Of a stretch of DNA of 64,000 nt, positions 1 to 8,946 are shown piece by piece. The position numbers and the translations under genes are program-made. This stretch comes from Pedobacter cryoconitis. Lineage in GTDB: Bacteria; Bacteroidota; Bacteroidia; Sphingobacteriales; Sphingobacteriaceae. The notes under the pieces are model-generated. The model did not search any database and had not been told where the DNA came from. It saw only the letters and a program-made list of their open reading frames with translations. Within the stretch, counting starts at the first letter, position 1, and every line of letters starts with the position of its first letter. Where the stretch lies: positions 1-64,000 of the forward strand of contig NZ_JACHCE010000004.1 in assembly GCF_014200605.1 (NCBI RefSeq). Reading direction: 5' to 3'.

Positions 1-2
1 TG

Positions 3-80
3 AAACAATCAATGGAAACCGAAAAAAACAGGATCTTTCCTCCCCCTAAGAATTCCGCTGAAGCGTTGACCGATCTCTGA
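3..80 (+). CDS. possible 3' end of an upstream gene (partial)
   Basis: The frame is open from the left edge to a TGA at 78-80 and encodes about 25 residues, acidic/basic then proline-rich (a PPPK stretch), ending in a leucine-rich tail. This could be the C-terminus of a gene that lies mostly outside the window. Another frame (4-69) is also open over the same short distance, so the call rests only on plausibility. No function can be assigned. Confidence 0.3.
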   Translation, partial: KQSMETEKNRIFPPPKNSAEALTDL

Positions 81-406
81 TCAAAGTAATCAGGGTGTTT
101 AATAATGATAAAATGAACTATAAAACAAGTGGTTCACTATACCATTATGTATTGAATTGCTAATCACAATTTACAGGCAATAACACTTTCAATACTAAAC
201 AGTGTAAACAAATTTGAGAGTTAGGGTATCAAGCTCTAACCCTTTATTCAAAAATAGCAATAAACTGATTCAAATTAACAGACAGTTACGTATCGGCGTT
301 ATCTCCTGTTTGCTGATCATTGCTCCGCTACTAACAAATTCATTCTGTTTTGTAACAAAACAATTCATCTTTCATCTATTAATAGATCAATTGTTTTATA
401 TATTTA
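81..406. other. intergenic region upstream of the PH-domain pair
   Basis: A/T-rich stretch without a convincing gene; the ORF at 214-438 has no coding character and runs into the PH-domain gene in another frame. It holds a short dyad at 347-361 (GTTTTGT, one base, ACAAAAC) and the nested hairpin described separately. No strong TAnnTTTG promoter motif was seen on the + strand. Confidence 0.5.
357..397 (+). promoter_or_regulatory. nested inverted repeat before PH-domain genes
   Basis: AAAACAATT (357-365) pairs perfectly with AATTGTTTT (389-397). Inside lies a 14-nt perfect palindrome, ATCTATTAATAGAT (374-387). The structure ends 9-27 nt before the two candidate start codons (407, 425), so it could be an operator or an mRNA leader hairpin. 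There is no U-run, so it is not an intrinsic terminator. Confidence 0.4.
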
Positions 407-961
407 ATGGAAAGCTCAAACATCATGTCCCTATTTGAAAATGATCCGATCGATATTAGTAGAATTCCGCGCTACGAAGAAATTGAACTAAATAAACCAC
501 ACCGGGATTACCTTAAAGTTATTTTCATCAACTTTACTATTTTTTTTATTGTTTTTGGAGCATTAATAGGTTTAGGAGTCACTTTTATTGATGAGCTTAA
601 ACTCAATATTGTTTTAATCCTATCTATATATCTGGTTTTTATGGGCCTGCTTATACTCCTATTTGTAGCGAGTTTTAAAAAAAGAGGTTATGCAATCCGG
701 TCTAAAGATGTTATTTATAAAAGTGGGATAATCGCTGAATCTACTACGATTGTTCCTTTAAATAGGATTCAGCATATTGAATTAAATGAAGGGATTTTTT
801 CCAGAATTTTCAAACTCGGCTCTATACAGGTTTTTACTGCCGGTGGCGATAGCGGACATTTAAAAATTAAAGGAATTCCTATTGATGAAGCTAAAAGCAT
901 TCGTGATTTGTTACTGAACACACTCAATTTGGCTGAAAATTCAACAATTATTGAAGAATAA
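407..961 (+). CDS. PH domain-containing membrane protein (YdbS/bPH2-like)
   Basis: 184 residues with two hydrophobic segments near residues 43-64 and 67-90, followed by a bacterial PH (bPH2) domain with the typical 'VPLNRIQHIEL' strand and 'GSIQVFTAGG' turn. The family comprises membrane-anchored proteins of poorly known role; in Bacillus, YdbS/YdbT are linked to bacteriocin tolerance. The next gene starts at 962, right after this stop codon, and encodes a longer bPH2 protein, the usual YdbS-YdbT arrangement. The start is ambiguous: ATG at 407 or ATG at 425 (MSLFENDP), and the latter looks more natural. Function is inferred from family only. Confidence 0.85.
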   Translation: MESSNIMSLFENDPIDISRIPRYEEIELNKPHRDYLKVIFINFTIFFIVFGALIGLGVTFIDELKLNIVLILSIYLVFMGLLILLFVASFKKRGYAIRSKDVIYKSGIIAESTTIVPLNRIQHIELNEGIFSRIFKLGSIQVFTAGGDSGHLKIKGIPIDEAKSIRDLLLNTLNLAENSTIIEE

Positions 962-2470
962 ATGGAAAACGATTTCAGTAAACCGCAGCGCCAATCAGCA
1001 GCAGGAATAATTATTATGGGAAGTCACACAGCTTTACAAATTGTGAAAATTTTTATTATTCCCTTTGCTATATCGCTGGTTAATATGAAAACCAATAGCT
1101 TAATATTCCTAATCTCCGGTTTGGTAATTGTTATTTTCCTGAGCTTTCTTTTTGCATATCTATGGTATTTAAAATTTACTTTCTTTTTAAATAAGGATAA
1201 GCAAGAATTCATTATTAACAAGGGAATTTTTAATAGAGATCAGATTATTATTCAACTTGATAAAATTCAGCAGGTAAACATCAATCAAACCATTCTTCAG
1301 AAAATTATTGGCGTTTATGGATTAAAGATTGATACTGCTGGCTCTAATGGTGTGGAAGCGAATATAATGGCTATTGATGAAAGTTCAGCTTATAATTTAA
1401 AAGAGCACTTACTTAATAAAAGCACTGATTTTGCACTTGATATTAAAGAAAATGATGAAGCAAATATCACCACAGAAGATCTCTCTATCCTTCAAATTAG
1501 TGCCTCGACTTTGTTTAAAGTTGGTTTAACTTCAAATTACGGAAGAAGTTCAGGTTTGTTAATCTTGTTTTTAGCCTCACTATTTCATGAGGGACAGCAA
1601 ATTATTAAAGCTTTTAAAATCGATAGTATTCATTATATGTCGCTAATGAGCGGTATGGCTACCATGTTTTCTATTGCGATTCTAGTTGTTACGCTATTGC
1701 TGTTATTCTTAATTTTCAATTTAGTTAGCGTATTTTATAAATATTTCGAACTCAAAATTACCCGGCACAAGCACTCGTTACTAATATCTTACGGTTTATT
1801 TGCAAAGAAGAATACGTTAGTTAATCCAAAAAAAGTTCAGATTACAAAGTATACCCAAAATTTTTTGCAGAAAAAAATAAGGCTTTTAAATATGAGTTTA
1901 AAGCAGGCTCACTATGGAAAAAGTAAGGATGGTCATGAAATGCAAGGCAATACCCTGGAAATTGTAGGCTGCAATGCTAATGAACGAGATGAATTATTAA
2001 AAATGATATTGGGCAAAATTCCGGCTAAGGGTAAAATATTTATACCCAATTGGAGATTTTTAAACCTTCCAATCTTTTTCAATCTGGTTATACCAGTAGT
2101 TGTATTTTTAATTATTGGTTTCAACGTTGTAGAAATCAGTCCTTATTTACCGTTAGCAGGTTTTTACTTTTTAACAGGTGTATTGATGATTTACATTAGT
2201 TACAAAAGACATGATATTACTGTAAACGAAGAGTTTATCATAAAAAAAAGTGGCATTTGGGATATTTCACACGAAATTATCATGCCTGATAAAATACAAG
2301 CCATTACAACTTTTCAATACCCATGGCATAAAGGTGTAGATGTTGGTCATCTTTGTCTGCACACCGCCGCCGGACAAATCCGCTTTAAATACGGTAATTA
2401 TACCGAAATTAAGCATTTGGTAAATTATTGGTTATACCAGGTTGAAAGTGGCAATAAAGGTTGGATGTAA
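962..2470 (+). CDS. PH domain-containing membrane protein (YdbT-like, multiple bPH2)
   Basis: 502 residues. Paired hydrophobic segments (about 17-65, 190-260, 365-420) alternate with three bPH2 domains, each with the 'Q(L/I)DKIQ' or 'PDKIQA' strand (about residues 90-150, 275-340 and 430-490). This is the usual length and layout of YdbT-type proteins. The ATG directly follows the TAA of the YdbS-like gene, so the two are certainly one transcription unit and probably one membrane complex. No catalytic motif is visible and the molecular role of the family is unknown. Confidence 0.85.
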   Translation: MENDFSKPQRQSAAGIIIMGSHTALQIVKIFIIPFAISLVNMKTNSLIFLISGLVIVIFLSFLFAYLWYLKFTFFLNKDKQEFIINKGIFNRDQIIIQLDKIQQVNINQTILQKIIGVYGLKIDTAGSNGVEANIMAIDESSAYNLKEHLLNKSTDFALDIKENDEANITTEDLSILQISASTLFKVGLTSNYGRSSGLLILFLASLFHEGQQIIKAFKIDSIHYMSLMSGMATMFSIAILVVTLLLLFLIFNLVSVFYKYFELKITRHKHSLLISYGLFAKKNTLVNPKKVQITKYTQNFLQKKIRLLNMSLKQAHYGKSKDGHEMQGNTLEIVGCNANERDELLKMILGKIPAKGKIFIPNWRFLNLPIFFNLVIPVVVFLIIGFNVVEISPYLPLAGFYFLTGVLMIYISYKRHDITVNEEFIIKKSGIWDISHEIIMPDKIQAITTFQYPWHKGVDVGHLCLHTAAGQIRFKYGNYTEIKHLVNYWLYQVESGNKGWM

Positions 2471-2503
2471 ATTAAGGAGCAAATAATTTTAAAATTTAAT
2501 GCT

Positions 2504-2869
2504 ATGGAACATAAAGGCAAATCAATCCGGCCATTTATCGGTGCTAAGGACTTTGAATTGTCCCGAAGTTTTTACCGTGACCTGGGATTCGAAGAAGGTG
2601 TAATAGACTCAGAAATGTCTGTTTTTCAAACTGGTACTTTATCTTTTTATTTACAGAACTATTATGCCAGGGAATGGATAGAAAACACCATGATCTTTCT
2701 GGAAGTTGACAGTGTTGATCGCTATTGGAAAGAGCTTGTTGCATTAGATTTACCTGCTAAGTATGAAAATGTCAGATTAACGCCTATCCGCATCGAAGAC
2801 TGGGGTAAAGAATGTTTTCTGCATGATCCATCAGGAATCCTCTGGCACTTTGGAGAGTTTTTCATTTAA
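2504..2869 (+). CDS. VOC family protein (glyoxalase/bleomycin-resistance fold)
   Basis: 121 residues, the usual single-domain VOC length. The N-terminal strand-turn 'IRPFIGAKDFELSRSFYRDL' and the C-terminal 'FLHDPSGILWHFGEF' are typical βαβββ halves with potential metal ligands near the C-terminal Glu/His. VOC members include glyoxalases, dioxygenases and drug-binding proteins, and the substrate cannot be told. It lies 33 nt after the PH-domain pair on the same strand, and its stop codon overlaps by 4 nt the stop of the convergent lipoprotein gene. Confidence 0.85.
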   Translation: MEHKGKSIRPFIGAKDFELSRSFYRDLGFEEGVIDSEMSVFQTGTLSFYLQNYYAREWIENTMIFLEVDSVDRYWKELVALDLPAKYENVRLTPIRIEDWGKECFLHDPSGILWHFGEFFI

Positions 2870-3288
2870 TGTAATCTCTGAAATACAAATTTTGAGTGTT
2901 GATAATCTATCGGAACACCCTTTTTAAAGAAAGTTATATTCATATAAACTTCCATCTCCCCTATGCCCATGACTAGCTGATGATCTTTTTTTAATAAAGC
3001 TATCGGAATCCTTCGTTTTGGTCCTTTTCCATAACGCTGATAATAAAAACTCCCTTTTAAAGTATCCCCTTTTACAATCCCTGATACATCTCCGGAATCT
3101 TTATATAGCCCGCTATAGTTAACTTCCAGTTGACCATAAAACTCTTTCTTCTTGAGTATAATTTTAAGACTGGCTGTATCACTCTTGGCCACAGCCTGAT
3201 AGGGTATTTTAATTTCATCCGAAGCGTTATTACAACCGGTTGCAGCTGCAACTATCCAAATATAAAGCAGTTTTATAGTATATTTCAT
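2866..3288 (-). CDS. small predicted lipoprotein, function unknown
   Basis: About 140 residues. A short basic start, a hydrophobic core and an A-T-G-C lipobox suggest a lipoprotein cleaved before Cys. The mature part is β-rich, with a 'VSGIVKGDTLKGSFYYQRYG' type strand-turn-strand seen in many small Bacteroidetes lipoproteins. I prefer the ATG at 3288 because it gives a compact signal peptide; an in-frame ATG at 3309 would add seven residues. The 3' end overlaps the end of the VOC gene on the other strand. No function assigned. Confidence 0.7.
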   Translation of the reverse strand: MKYTIKLLYIWIVAAATGCNNASDEIKIPYQAVAKSDTASLKIILKKKEFYGQLEVNYSGLYKDSGDVSGIVKGDTLKGSFYYQRYGKGPKRRIPIALLKKDHQLVMGIGEMEVYMNITFFKKGVPIDYQHSKFVFQRLH

Positions 3289-3355
3289 TAATAGAGTTTG
3301 TTCCTTCATTTAACCTGAATAATCACGTGGATAAATTTGTTGTCCATATTTCTCA

Positions 3356-3436
3356 TCAACCCCTTTGGTAATTATCTTCGGCAACGCTCAGTATTTCGCC
3401 CTGCAACTGATCAACAGTGCTGATATTCATTTCCAT
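3356..3436 (-). other. 26-codon ORF, possible gene remnant
   Basis: ATG at 3436 to TGA at 3356, giving a protein-like, acidic sequence (contains STVDQLQGEILSVAED). It lies alone in the 260-nt gap between the lipoprotein gene and the first eCIS-core gene. It could be a tiny gene, a remnant of a larger one next to the island, or chance. No recognisable homolog. Confidence 0.2.
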
Positions 3437-3544
3437 ATTTTAATTGTGGATGATGATGAAACAGATGTTTTCTTAAAAAAAATCACATGATCCGGTTCAA
3501 TGTTCTAAAATAAAGAAAATGTCCAGTTTTTCTTCTATTGTTCC

Positions 3545-3566
3545 AAAACACAAATGCAACTTTGTG
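3545..3566 (-). terminator. weak intrinsic terminator of the first eCIS-core gene
   Basis: On the minus strand a 6-bp stem (CACAAA/TTTGTG, loop GTTGCA) is followed by TTTT, 5 nt after the stop codon at 3571. The stem is short, so efficiency is uncertain. Confidence 0.4.
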
Positions 3567-3570
3567 CTAA

Positions 3571-6500
3571 TTAATCTTCAGCTATAGCAACAGCTTCGTC
3601 TTTTATTGGGGCCGGTTTTCGAACATGATCCTGCAGCGCGGTAAAATGATTGATGCCATCATGATAAATATAAATCGGATGTGCTCCCCTTGTGGTAGTC
3701 TGGTCGGTACCATCACCGCCCTGGTATAAAACAATGACTCCCCGCGCCTGCAAGCCGAGTTGCAGGGTGATGATGTTTAAAATCCTTTCTGAGGCGTAAA
3801 GCATTTCACCCAGGGGTGCGCCTATAAGGTGCCGGATAGCAACCACCTGGTCGCCAGTCGCCCTTGCAATACCGGCCCCATCAGTAATGGCATTGATGAG
3901 GCAGTTATTAACGCTTGCCAGCCAATTACCATCATTTTTAAATGACTCCATCTCCTTGACATCGCTGGTGCTCAATTGTCTATCCGAGTCGTCTTCTTCA
4001 ATATCCTGGGCAATGGGGGTTTTTGGAAGTTCTCTCTTTTCTACTGTGGATTCTCCTTTTGTAGCAAATAAATGAGCCTTTGGATAGGCCTGTCTAATAA
4101 AAGTGCCGTGTAAATCAAACATTTGCCCTGAACGGCCACCGTCATATAAGCCTGCAATTGCTGTTCGCAGTTCAGACTGGCTACCGTGCCCGTAAAACTC
4201 ATACCGTAAGATTGTTTGTCGGTAAGTGCCTTCACCATGCCCGCTGGTGTTGATCTTATCAGTCGATACCCCAGGAATGAGATTATAAAATGAAAGAGTG
4301 GCATTGATCATTTGCTGAAGGACGATCAGATTAGAAGTGGCGGGATCTATGGCTGCGTACTTGTTCATCTCCGCGAATGATGTATCAAAAATATTAATAG
4401 CATTATCCCCCAGGTTTTTTTTGTTGGAGTATACCCTACTCTCCGCTAACGTCCGCACACTCGCCATCAAAACTAAAATTTCAGCAGTGGCCGCAGGAAT
4501 ATTTTTTCCGGCAATAATGTTCCGTATGCGGTCCAGATGTACAATCCAGGAAGTTGTATGTGCACCCATGGTTGCTTTAAATGGTGATGGTGGCCTGCCG
4601 CTTGATAGCATATCTCTAATTAGTCCGCCGGAGGAGTCCAGGACGATTTGTATAGACATGGTACTCATACCCATGGTCAGTGTGCTTATCGGAACTTTAT
4701 TGTCGGAACCTGCTGATCCCTGCGGCCCCGGACGCTTATAACCACTCAGGTCCCGGGATGGAATATCTGATATAACCGGCTTAAAATCGGCAAGTGGGTT
4801 ACCGTGCTGGTAAGCCTTGATATGATCAATTGTTCGTTTCGGGTCGTTACTGCTCGCGGTAAGTACTTTTGGCGCTTGAGAGGCAAGCATTTTCATAGCC
4901 ATTTCACCTTCGATAGCCGGATCATATTGCGGGATCGTTCGGTTGACAGCCGCCTGGGTATTAAACAAAGTCTGTTCTATCTCACTGATATTGCCAGAAA
5001 ACATTTTATCTGCTTGCCCATTAATTATATACATTTCTGACAAAAGTGCTCTGGCATCGCTTTGGTGCCCGTAAATACGCGCAATCGCTTCCAGTTTTTT
5101 CTGGTTTAATGCGCCTCTATAGACGATAGACCTGGTAAAATTCACCTGATAATCTCGCAAAGAGTTACCCAGAAGCGATAAATGTCTATTCATCTGAGTA
5201 CGCAGGTCAATAAAGTTGATGGCTTTTACTGTCTCCAGGTTTTTAAGCAAATGCGTGGTATGTAAGCTGCCGTTTATTTTTGCATAGACTTTTGGGAACA
5301 TTCTTTCAATGCTTCTTCTATGCTGCTCCCAAATGATCATAAACCTGGTTTCCATATCTTTGTAATCACCGAAAGACAAGCCGCCACTCATCCTCTGCAC
5401 CATAGGTTCATATGGCTCCGCTGCGATCATGGCGGAAGACTGGTCATCAAATAATTTATATACTGCGTTAATGAGTGTAAAGTCTTCCAGTTTGTCGCCA
5501 TTTCCGCGTTCGTAAGTACTTAGAATAGCTGCAGGACGGGATTCGCCGCGGCCCTTACCTGCCAATCCTTTACTTTTTGCCGCCACATTGATCGTACTGA
5601 ATGGCACCAGTTCCCTTGCATTCAGATAGGCGCTCACGGCTAGTTGAATATGTTGCAGGCCCAGGTTAAAATCCACCATTTCACTGGTTAAAATGATCTT
5701 TAATGTATTAATATGGCCGTTTAATGCAGCGAATTCAGACATGAATCTTGCACCTGTTTCAGTTCCGACGCTGCCTGATGCACCGATTCCCATAAATTTC
5801 GCACCGGGTAAATGCTGCAAATCTTTCATCAGCAATTCAATATATACTCCGGCTTCCGGGAGTGTCTTACCCTGCAAGGCAATATTGATACCTTCTGTAT
5901 GCACGATGAACGCCGTGGTGTGATCTCCCATAGAATCCTTGTGCACGCGCGGGGGGCGTCCACGAATGATCACCTGCGTTATCCGGTAACTATCATTCAT
6001 GACGATCTGGGTCGTAATAAGTTGTATGACCTTACGCTGGCTGGTATCACCGGCTGTAGTTTTCATGTATACAGGCCGTGCAACAGGGCTTATGGATAAG
6101 GCTGCCTGCCCCATCTGATCCGCTTCCGCCTCCAGTCCGGTATCGTCATTGATCAGCACATCCTGCTTCAACTGCCTTGTCGCACTTACCCTGCCTTGCT
6201 TTTGCTGTACAACATGCCATGCCTCATGGGGTAAATGTTTTTCTTGCCCGTTGGCAATATGAATATCTGTCCCCTGTGCATAAGCGTGTGCATTGAGTTG
6301 TGCGGGTTTGCCGGAATTGTAATGCACCTTGACGTCACTTATGTCATAACCACTCAGGTTTTCTATTCCTGCTTTGAGGTTATCAGGTATGCCAGTGTTG
6401 TTAGCTTTCTTTTGAATAGGTCCGGATTTTTCATGAATAGGGTCTTCTTCAATATATTCTTTTCGTTGTTTTATTTTATGGGTATAACTATCAGCCATTT

Positions 6501-6690
6501 CCTGATAAGCTTTCAATTGCTGTATGCGGGGACTGTTATTTATAGTTTCCTGTAATTCTCTTTGTGCTATGGCTTCCGGTCTGTTATCAACAAAGTTAGC
6601 AGGTGAATTACTGCTGTTTTGTTTTTGAACAGTTATGTTAGCAGGTGCCTGAGCCTTGATTTGTTGAGTTTTGTCAGCGGGTAAGCTCAT
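3571..6690 (-). CDS. large eCIS-core (DUF4157) protein with duplicated domain and Cys/His C-terminal domain
   Basis: 1039 residues from the ATG at 6690. The upstream in-frame codon at 6747 would add a hydrophobic stretch unlikely in an eCIS cargo. The N-terminal third holds the eCIS-core module ('HLPHEAWHVVQQKQGRV', HExxH motif, then 'GLEAEADQMG'), a domain known from cargo proteins loaded into extracellular contractile injection systems. Two copies of an unknown ~200-residue domain follow (about residues 230-480 and 680-880), each with GRPP, MGxHTT, IVH, a G-rich 'GRGE/GHGE' loop and a 'FPK/YPK' end. The last ~110 residues carry NNCL (Cys 930) and DGINHF (His 1015), resembling OTU-like cysteine hydrolases; that is inference. 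It appears richer in G+C than its neighbours. No contractile sheath or baseplate gene is in the window. Confidence 0.8.
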   Translation of the reverse strand: MSLPADKTQQIKAQAPANITVQKQNSSNSPANFVDNRPEAIAQRELQETINNSPRIQQLKAYQEMADSYTHKIKQRKEYIEEDPIHEKSGPIQKKANNTGIPDNLKAGIENLSGYDISDVKVHYNSGKPAQLNAHAYAQGTDIHIANGQEKHLPHEAWHVVQQKQGRVSATRQLKQDVLINDDTGLEAEADQMGQAALSISPVARPVYMKTTAGDTSQRKVIQLITTQIVMNDSYRITQVIIRGRPPRVHKDSMGDHTTAFIVHTEGINIALQGKTLPEAGVYIELLMKDLQHLPGAKFMGIGASGSVGTETGARFMSEFAALNGHINTLKIILTSEMVDFNLGLQHIQLAVSAYLNARELVPFSTINVAAKSKGLAGKGRGESRPAAILSTYERGNGDKLEDFTLINAVYKLFDDQSSAMIAAEPYEPMVQRMSGGLSFGDYKDMETRFMIIWEQHRRSIERMFPKVYAKINGSLHTTHLLKNLETVKAINFIDLRTQMNRHLSLLGNSLRDYQVNFTRSIVYRGALNQKKLEAIARIYGHQSDARALLSEMYIINGQADKMFSGNISEIEQTLFNTQAAVNRTIPQYDPAIEGEMAMKMLASQAPKVLTASSNDPKRTIDHIKAYQHGNPLADFKPVISDIPSRDLSGYKRPGPQGSAGSDNKVPISTLTMGMSTMSIQIVLDSSGGLIRDMLSSGRPPSPFKATMGAHTTSWIVHLDRIRNIIAGKNIPAATAEILVLMASVRTLAESRVYSNKKNLGDNAINIFDTSFAEMNKYAAIDPATSNLIVLQQMINATLSFYNLIPGVSTDKINTSGHGEGTYRQTILRYEFYGHGSQSELRTAIAGLYDGGRSGQMFDLHGTFIRQAYPKAHLFATKGESTVEKRELPKTPIAQDIEEDDSDRQLSTSDVKEMESFKNDGNWLASVNNCLINAITDGAGIARATGDQVVAIRHLIGAPLGEMLYASERILNIITLQLGLQARGVIVLYQGGDGTDQTTTRGAHPIYIYHDGINHFTALQDHVRKPAPIKDEAVAIAED

Positions 6691-6873
6691 TGGGAGAGAA
6701 TAATTTAACAGCAATATACAGATAAATATTCTCAAAAAAACGTACAAAGCTACAGTTCACTAATACTTCCGAAATATCGGAGCCAGGCAACTTCCATGCT
6801 ACAAGTTGTCTGAATTTTGTCTGATAACTTTCTAACACAGCAATCCTTCTTTTAGAATAAACCGTATAAACCC

Positions 6874-8694
6874 CTATTTATAATAAATTCTTATCCAGCC
6901 ACCACCGGCATTATCTAAACTCACTACAGTTACCGGAACAGATGAACCCGCAACTAAAATCTGACTACCAGGTTTCAGGGATAAGTCTGGTTTTCTGGTA
7001 CTGATAAAATTTAAGTTCTTAACCGTATCCAATTTACTATGATTACCGGTATAGTCAATAGGTGGAGGAGCGCTACTGGAGCTGCTTAAAAATCCACTAG
7101 GCATCGTCGTAATATGACTTGAGGTGGGGACTATTTTAGAGGTCACCATAGCCGGCGAGGAGACAGATGGTTCATGCATCTGACCAGGTTGAGGAATTAC
7201 GTTAGGAGTAGATTTACCACTGTTTAATGGAAAAAACAATCCATTATATTCTGTGGGTATATCAAAAGGTTCGTCACCTGCATTTTCGTATACCGATTGA
7301 ATTTCATCCTGATGTTTGGCAAGAAATGCTATCCCTGCGGTACTCATTAATTGCCAGTGAAAATTAAACTTAGCGTTGATTGAATGTTGTCCGTTCTTTA
7401 ATTTAACAGGAGCATCATGAGAAACTACAATTTCATATACGAGTACATAATTGTCTGAGATCTGTGCTTTAATATATTTTTCAACGAAAGCCAGGTGCTT
7501 CGCATTTGCATCGGCTGTAATAGGAAAAAGATTTAAACTTTCTCCTGGTCCGCCTACATGGTCATTCAACAGATGCCCTTTTATATATTTAGAATGATTA
7601 GAAACAGAGGTATTGCCCGCATTAGCCAATTGAGCCATCATAAGTGTTTGGTCACTATCAACAGTACTTTTGGAACCCGGTTCATGATCTGGAGCCAATG
7701 GCTCTGCAATCATTCTTTTTCCTACCATTGCTGCCTTAGTCCCAATAGTTAAGCTCTCAGATTCCCAATGTACATCAGTTATTGGCTTGCTGTGTATGCC
7801 AGTACCAATCATCCTCCAGATTACCTTTCCTGATGGGATTGCTTCTATAAACCAGGGGTTAATATGGAATTTTACTGCTGCCTGAGCTGTTCCAAGATCA
7901 ACCATCATAATATCAATCAGGTTTAATTCATTTTTAATCGTTTCCAGGAAAGCCGAAAGTTCTATCGTGTCCTCACTTTTATCAATTGCCTTTCTGATTG
8001 AGGCTCTCGCTTCTGCTTCTTTTGCAGCGATAATGATTGTTTTACTTCTTGCAGTAGCTGCATTTTCTGCATCAACACCTTTTTCAGCGAGCGATTCAGT
8101 CAGCTTTTTTTTGGAATGAGAATCTGGTAAAAGGTTAATTTCTGGTATTCCATGATTGGGGCGAATTACCGATTCCAGCTGATGTACCTCAATACCCGGG
8201 GAAACATTTTTTAACAGTGGAAGAGATTGATCTCTGGCAATATTAAGCGCCTTTCCTCCCATTACATCCGCTTCACTTTCCAGTCCTTCATTATCATTTA
8301 TTGCCAACCCTATACCTTTCATTTGCAAAGTTGGTTGTACTCTTCCTTGTTTTTGTTGCACCACATGCCAGGCCTCATGCGGAAGGTGTCTCTCCTGGCC
8401 GGGGGCAATATGAATATTTTCGCCCTGTGCAAAAGCATGTGCATTCAATTGTGCAGGTTGATTTGAATTGTAATGTACGTTAACATCATCAAGACTATAG
8501 CCTGAAAGCTGTTCCACACCAGATTTGAGTTGATCAGGTAAACCGGTATTATTCGATTTCATTTGTATAGGCTTTTCCTCCGGCTGCTGAAACACAGGAA
8601 CGGCAGGCATACTGATTCCATTTGATGCAAAACGGTTATTGGATACTGCATTCGATGATTTTTCAGGTACCCTTTCTGTATGTTCGCTTTTCAT
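6874..8694 (-). CDS. eCIS-core (DUF4157) protein with DNA/RNA non-specific endonuclease domain
   Basis: 606 residues. An N-terminal low-complexity leader precedes an eCIS-core module (about residues 48-150) nearly identical to that of the neighbouring gene, with HEAWH at 106-110. A central helical stretch (about 190-260) leads to a nuclease-like domain with 'KGHLLNDHVGGPG' (372-384) and 'NLFPITADAN' (388-397), the pattern of DNA/RNA non-specific endonucleases found as toxin payloads. A Ser/Pro-rich linker (about 500-550) and a short β-rich tail follow. It lies 126 nt upstream of the second eCIS-core gene on the same strand. I infer an antibacterial or anti-eukaryotic effector. Its immunity gene is uncertain; see the remnants at 8761-8970 and the SUFU gene. 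Confidence 0.8.
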   Translation of the reverse strand: MKSEHTERVPEKSSNAVSNNRFASNGISMPAVPVFQQPEEKPIQMKSNNTGLPDQLKSGVEQLSGYSLDDVNVHYNSNQPAQLNAHAFAQGENIHIAPGQERHLPHEAWHVVQQKQGRVQPTLQMKGIGLAINDNEGLESEADVMGGKALNIARDQSLPLLKNVSPGIEVHQLESVIRPNHGIPEINLLPDSHSKKKLTESLAEKGVDAENAATARSKTIIIAAKEAEARASIRKAIDKSEDTIELSAFLETIKNELNLIDIMMVDLGTAQAAVKFHINPWFIEAIPSGKVIWRMIGTGIHSKPITDVHWESESLTIGTKAAMVGKRMIAEPLAPDHEPGSKSTVDSDQTLMMAQLANAGNTSVSNHSKYIKGHLLNDHVGGPGESLNLFPITADANAKHLAFVEKYIKAQISDNYVLVYEIVVSHDAPVKLKNGQHSINAKFNFHWQLMSTAGIAFLAKHQDEIQSVYENAGDEPFDIPTEYNGLFFPLNSGKSTPNVIPQPGQMHEPSVSSPAMVTSKIVPTSSHITTMPSGFLSSSSSAPPPIDYTGNHSKLDTVKNLNFISTRKPDLSLKPGSQILVAGSSVPVTVVSLDNAGGGWIRIYYK

Positions 8695-8760
8695 TAATTC
8701 TGGGGATTTTATATTTTATTGATCATATAAAACGAGCTGAAACTGCCAAAGCTTTTTTGA

Positions 8761-8893
8761 CTAAAAACAAAGATCAACAAGCAGCTCCAATCATTCTTTC
8801 GCATTTCTGACCAAAATATCATCTGAAATGACTTCTGCTATTTGATCTTCTTTTTGTTCGCGTATTTCAATACTTATAATTCTAATTTAGGAA
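8761..8893 (-). pseudogene. decayed small gene between nuclease effector and SUFU gene
   Basis: Minus-strand reading from 8893 to a TAG at 8761 gives protein-like sequence ('IREQKEDQIAEVISDDIL', then 'VRNAKE', an in-frame TGA, then 'LELLVDLCF'). If the TGA were TGG (Trp) the frame would run intact to the TAG. There is no start codon and a TAA lies just upstream, so this appears to be the 3' part of a lost gene. Its place directly upstream of a toxin gene suggests a former immunity gene; that is inference. Confidence 0.4.
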
Positions 8894-8946
8894 TTATATC
8901 TCTTTCATTCATAATGAATAGTCAATCTTATTTAACTTATGATGAT

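Noticed and set aside
214..438. 74-codon ORF before the PH-domain genes
   Set aside because: No protein-like composition, overlaps the real gene in another frame and has a non-ATG start.
5693..6099. + strand ORFs of 76 and 95 codons inside the large eCIS-core gene
   Set aside because: They are antisense shadows of a long, clearly coding frame.
3900..6300. HExxH in the eCIS-core modules read as an active metalloprotease
   Set aside because: HExxH occurs throughout DUF4157 modules, and I see no further evidence of protease activity; the module is better seen as the packaging part.
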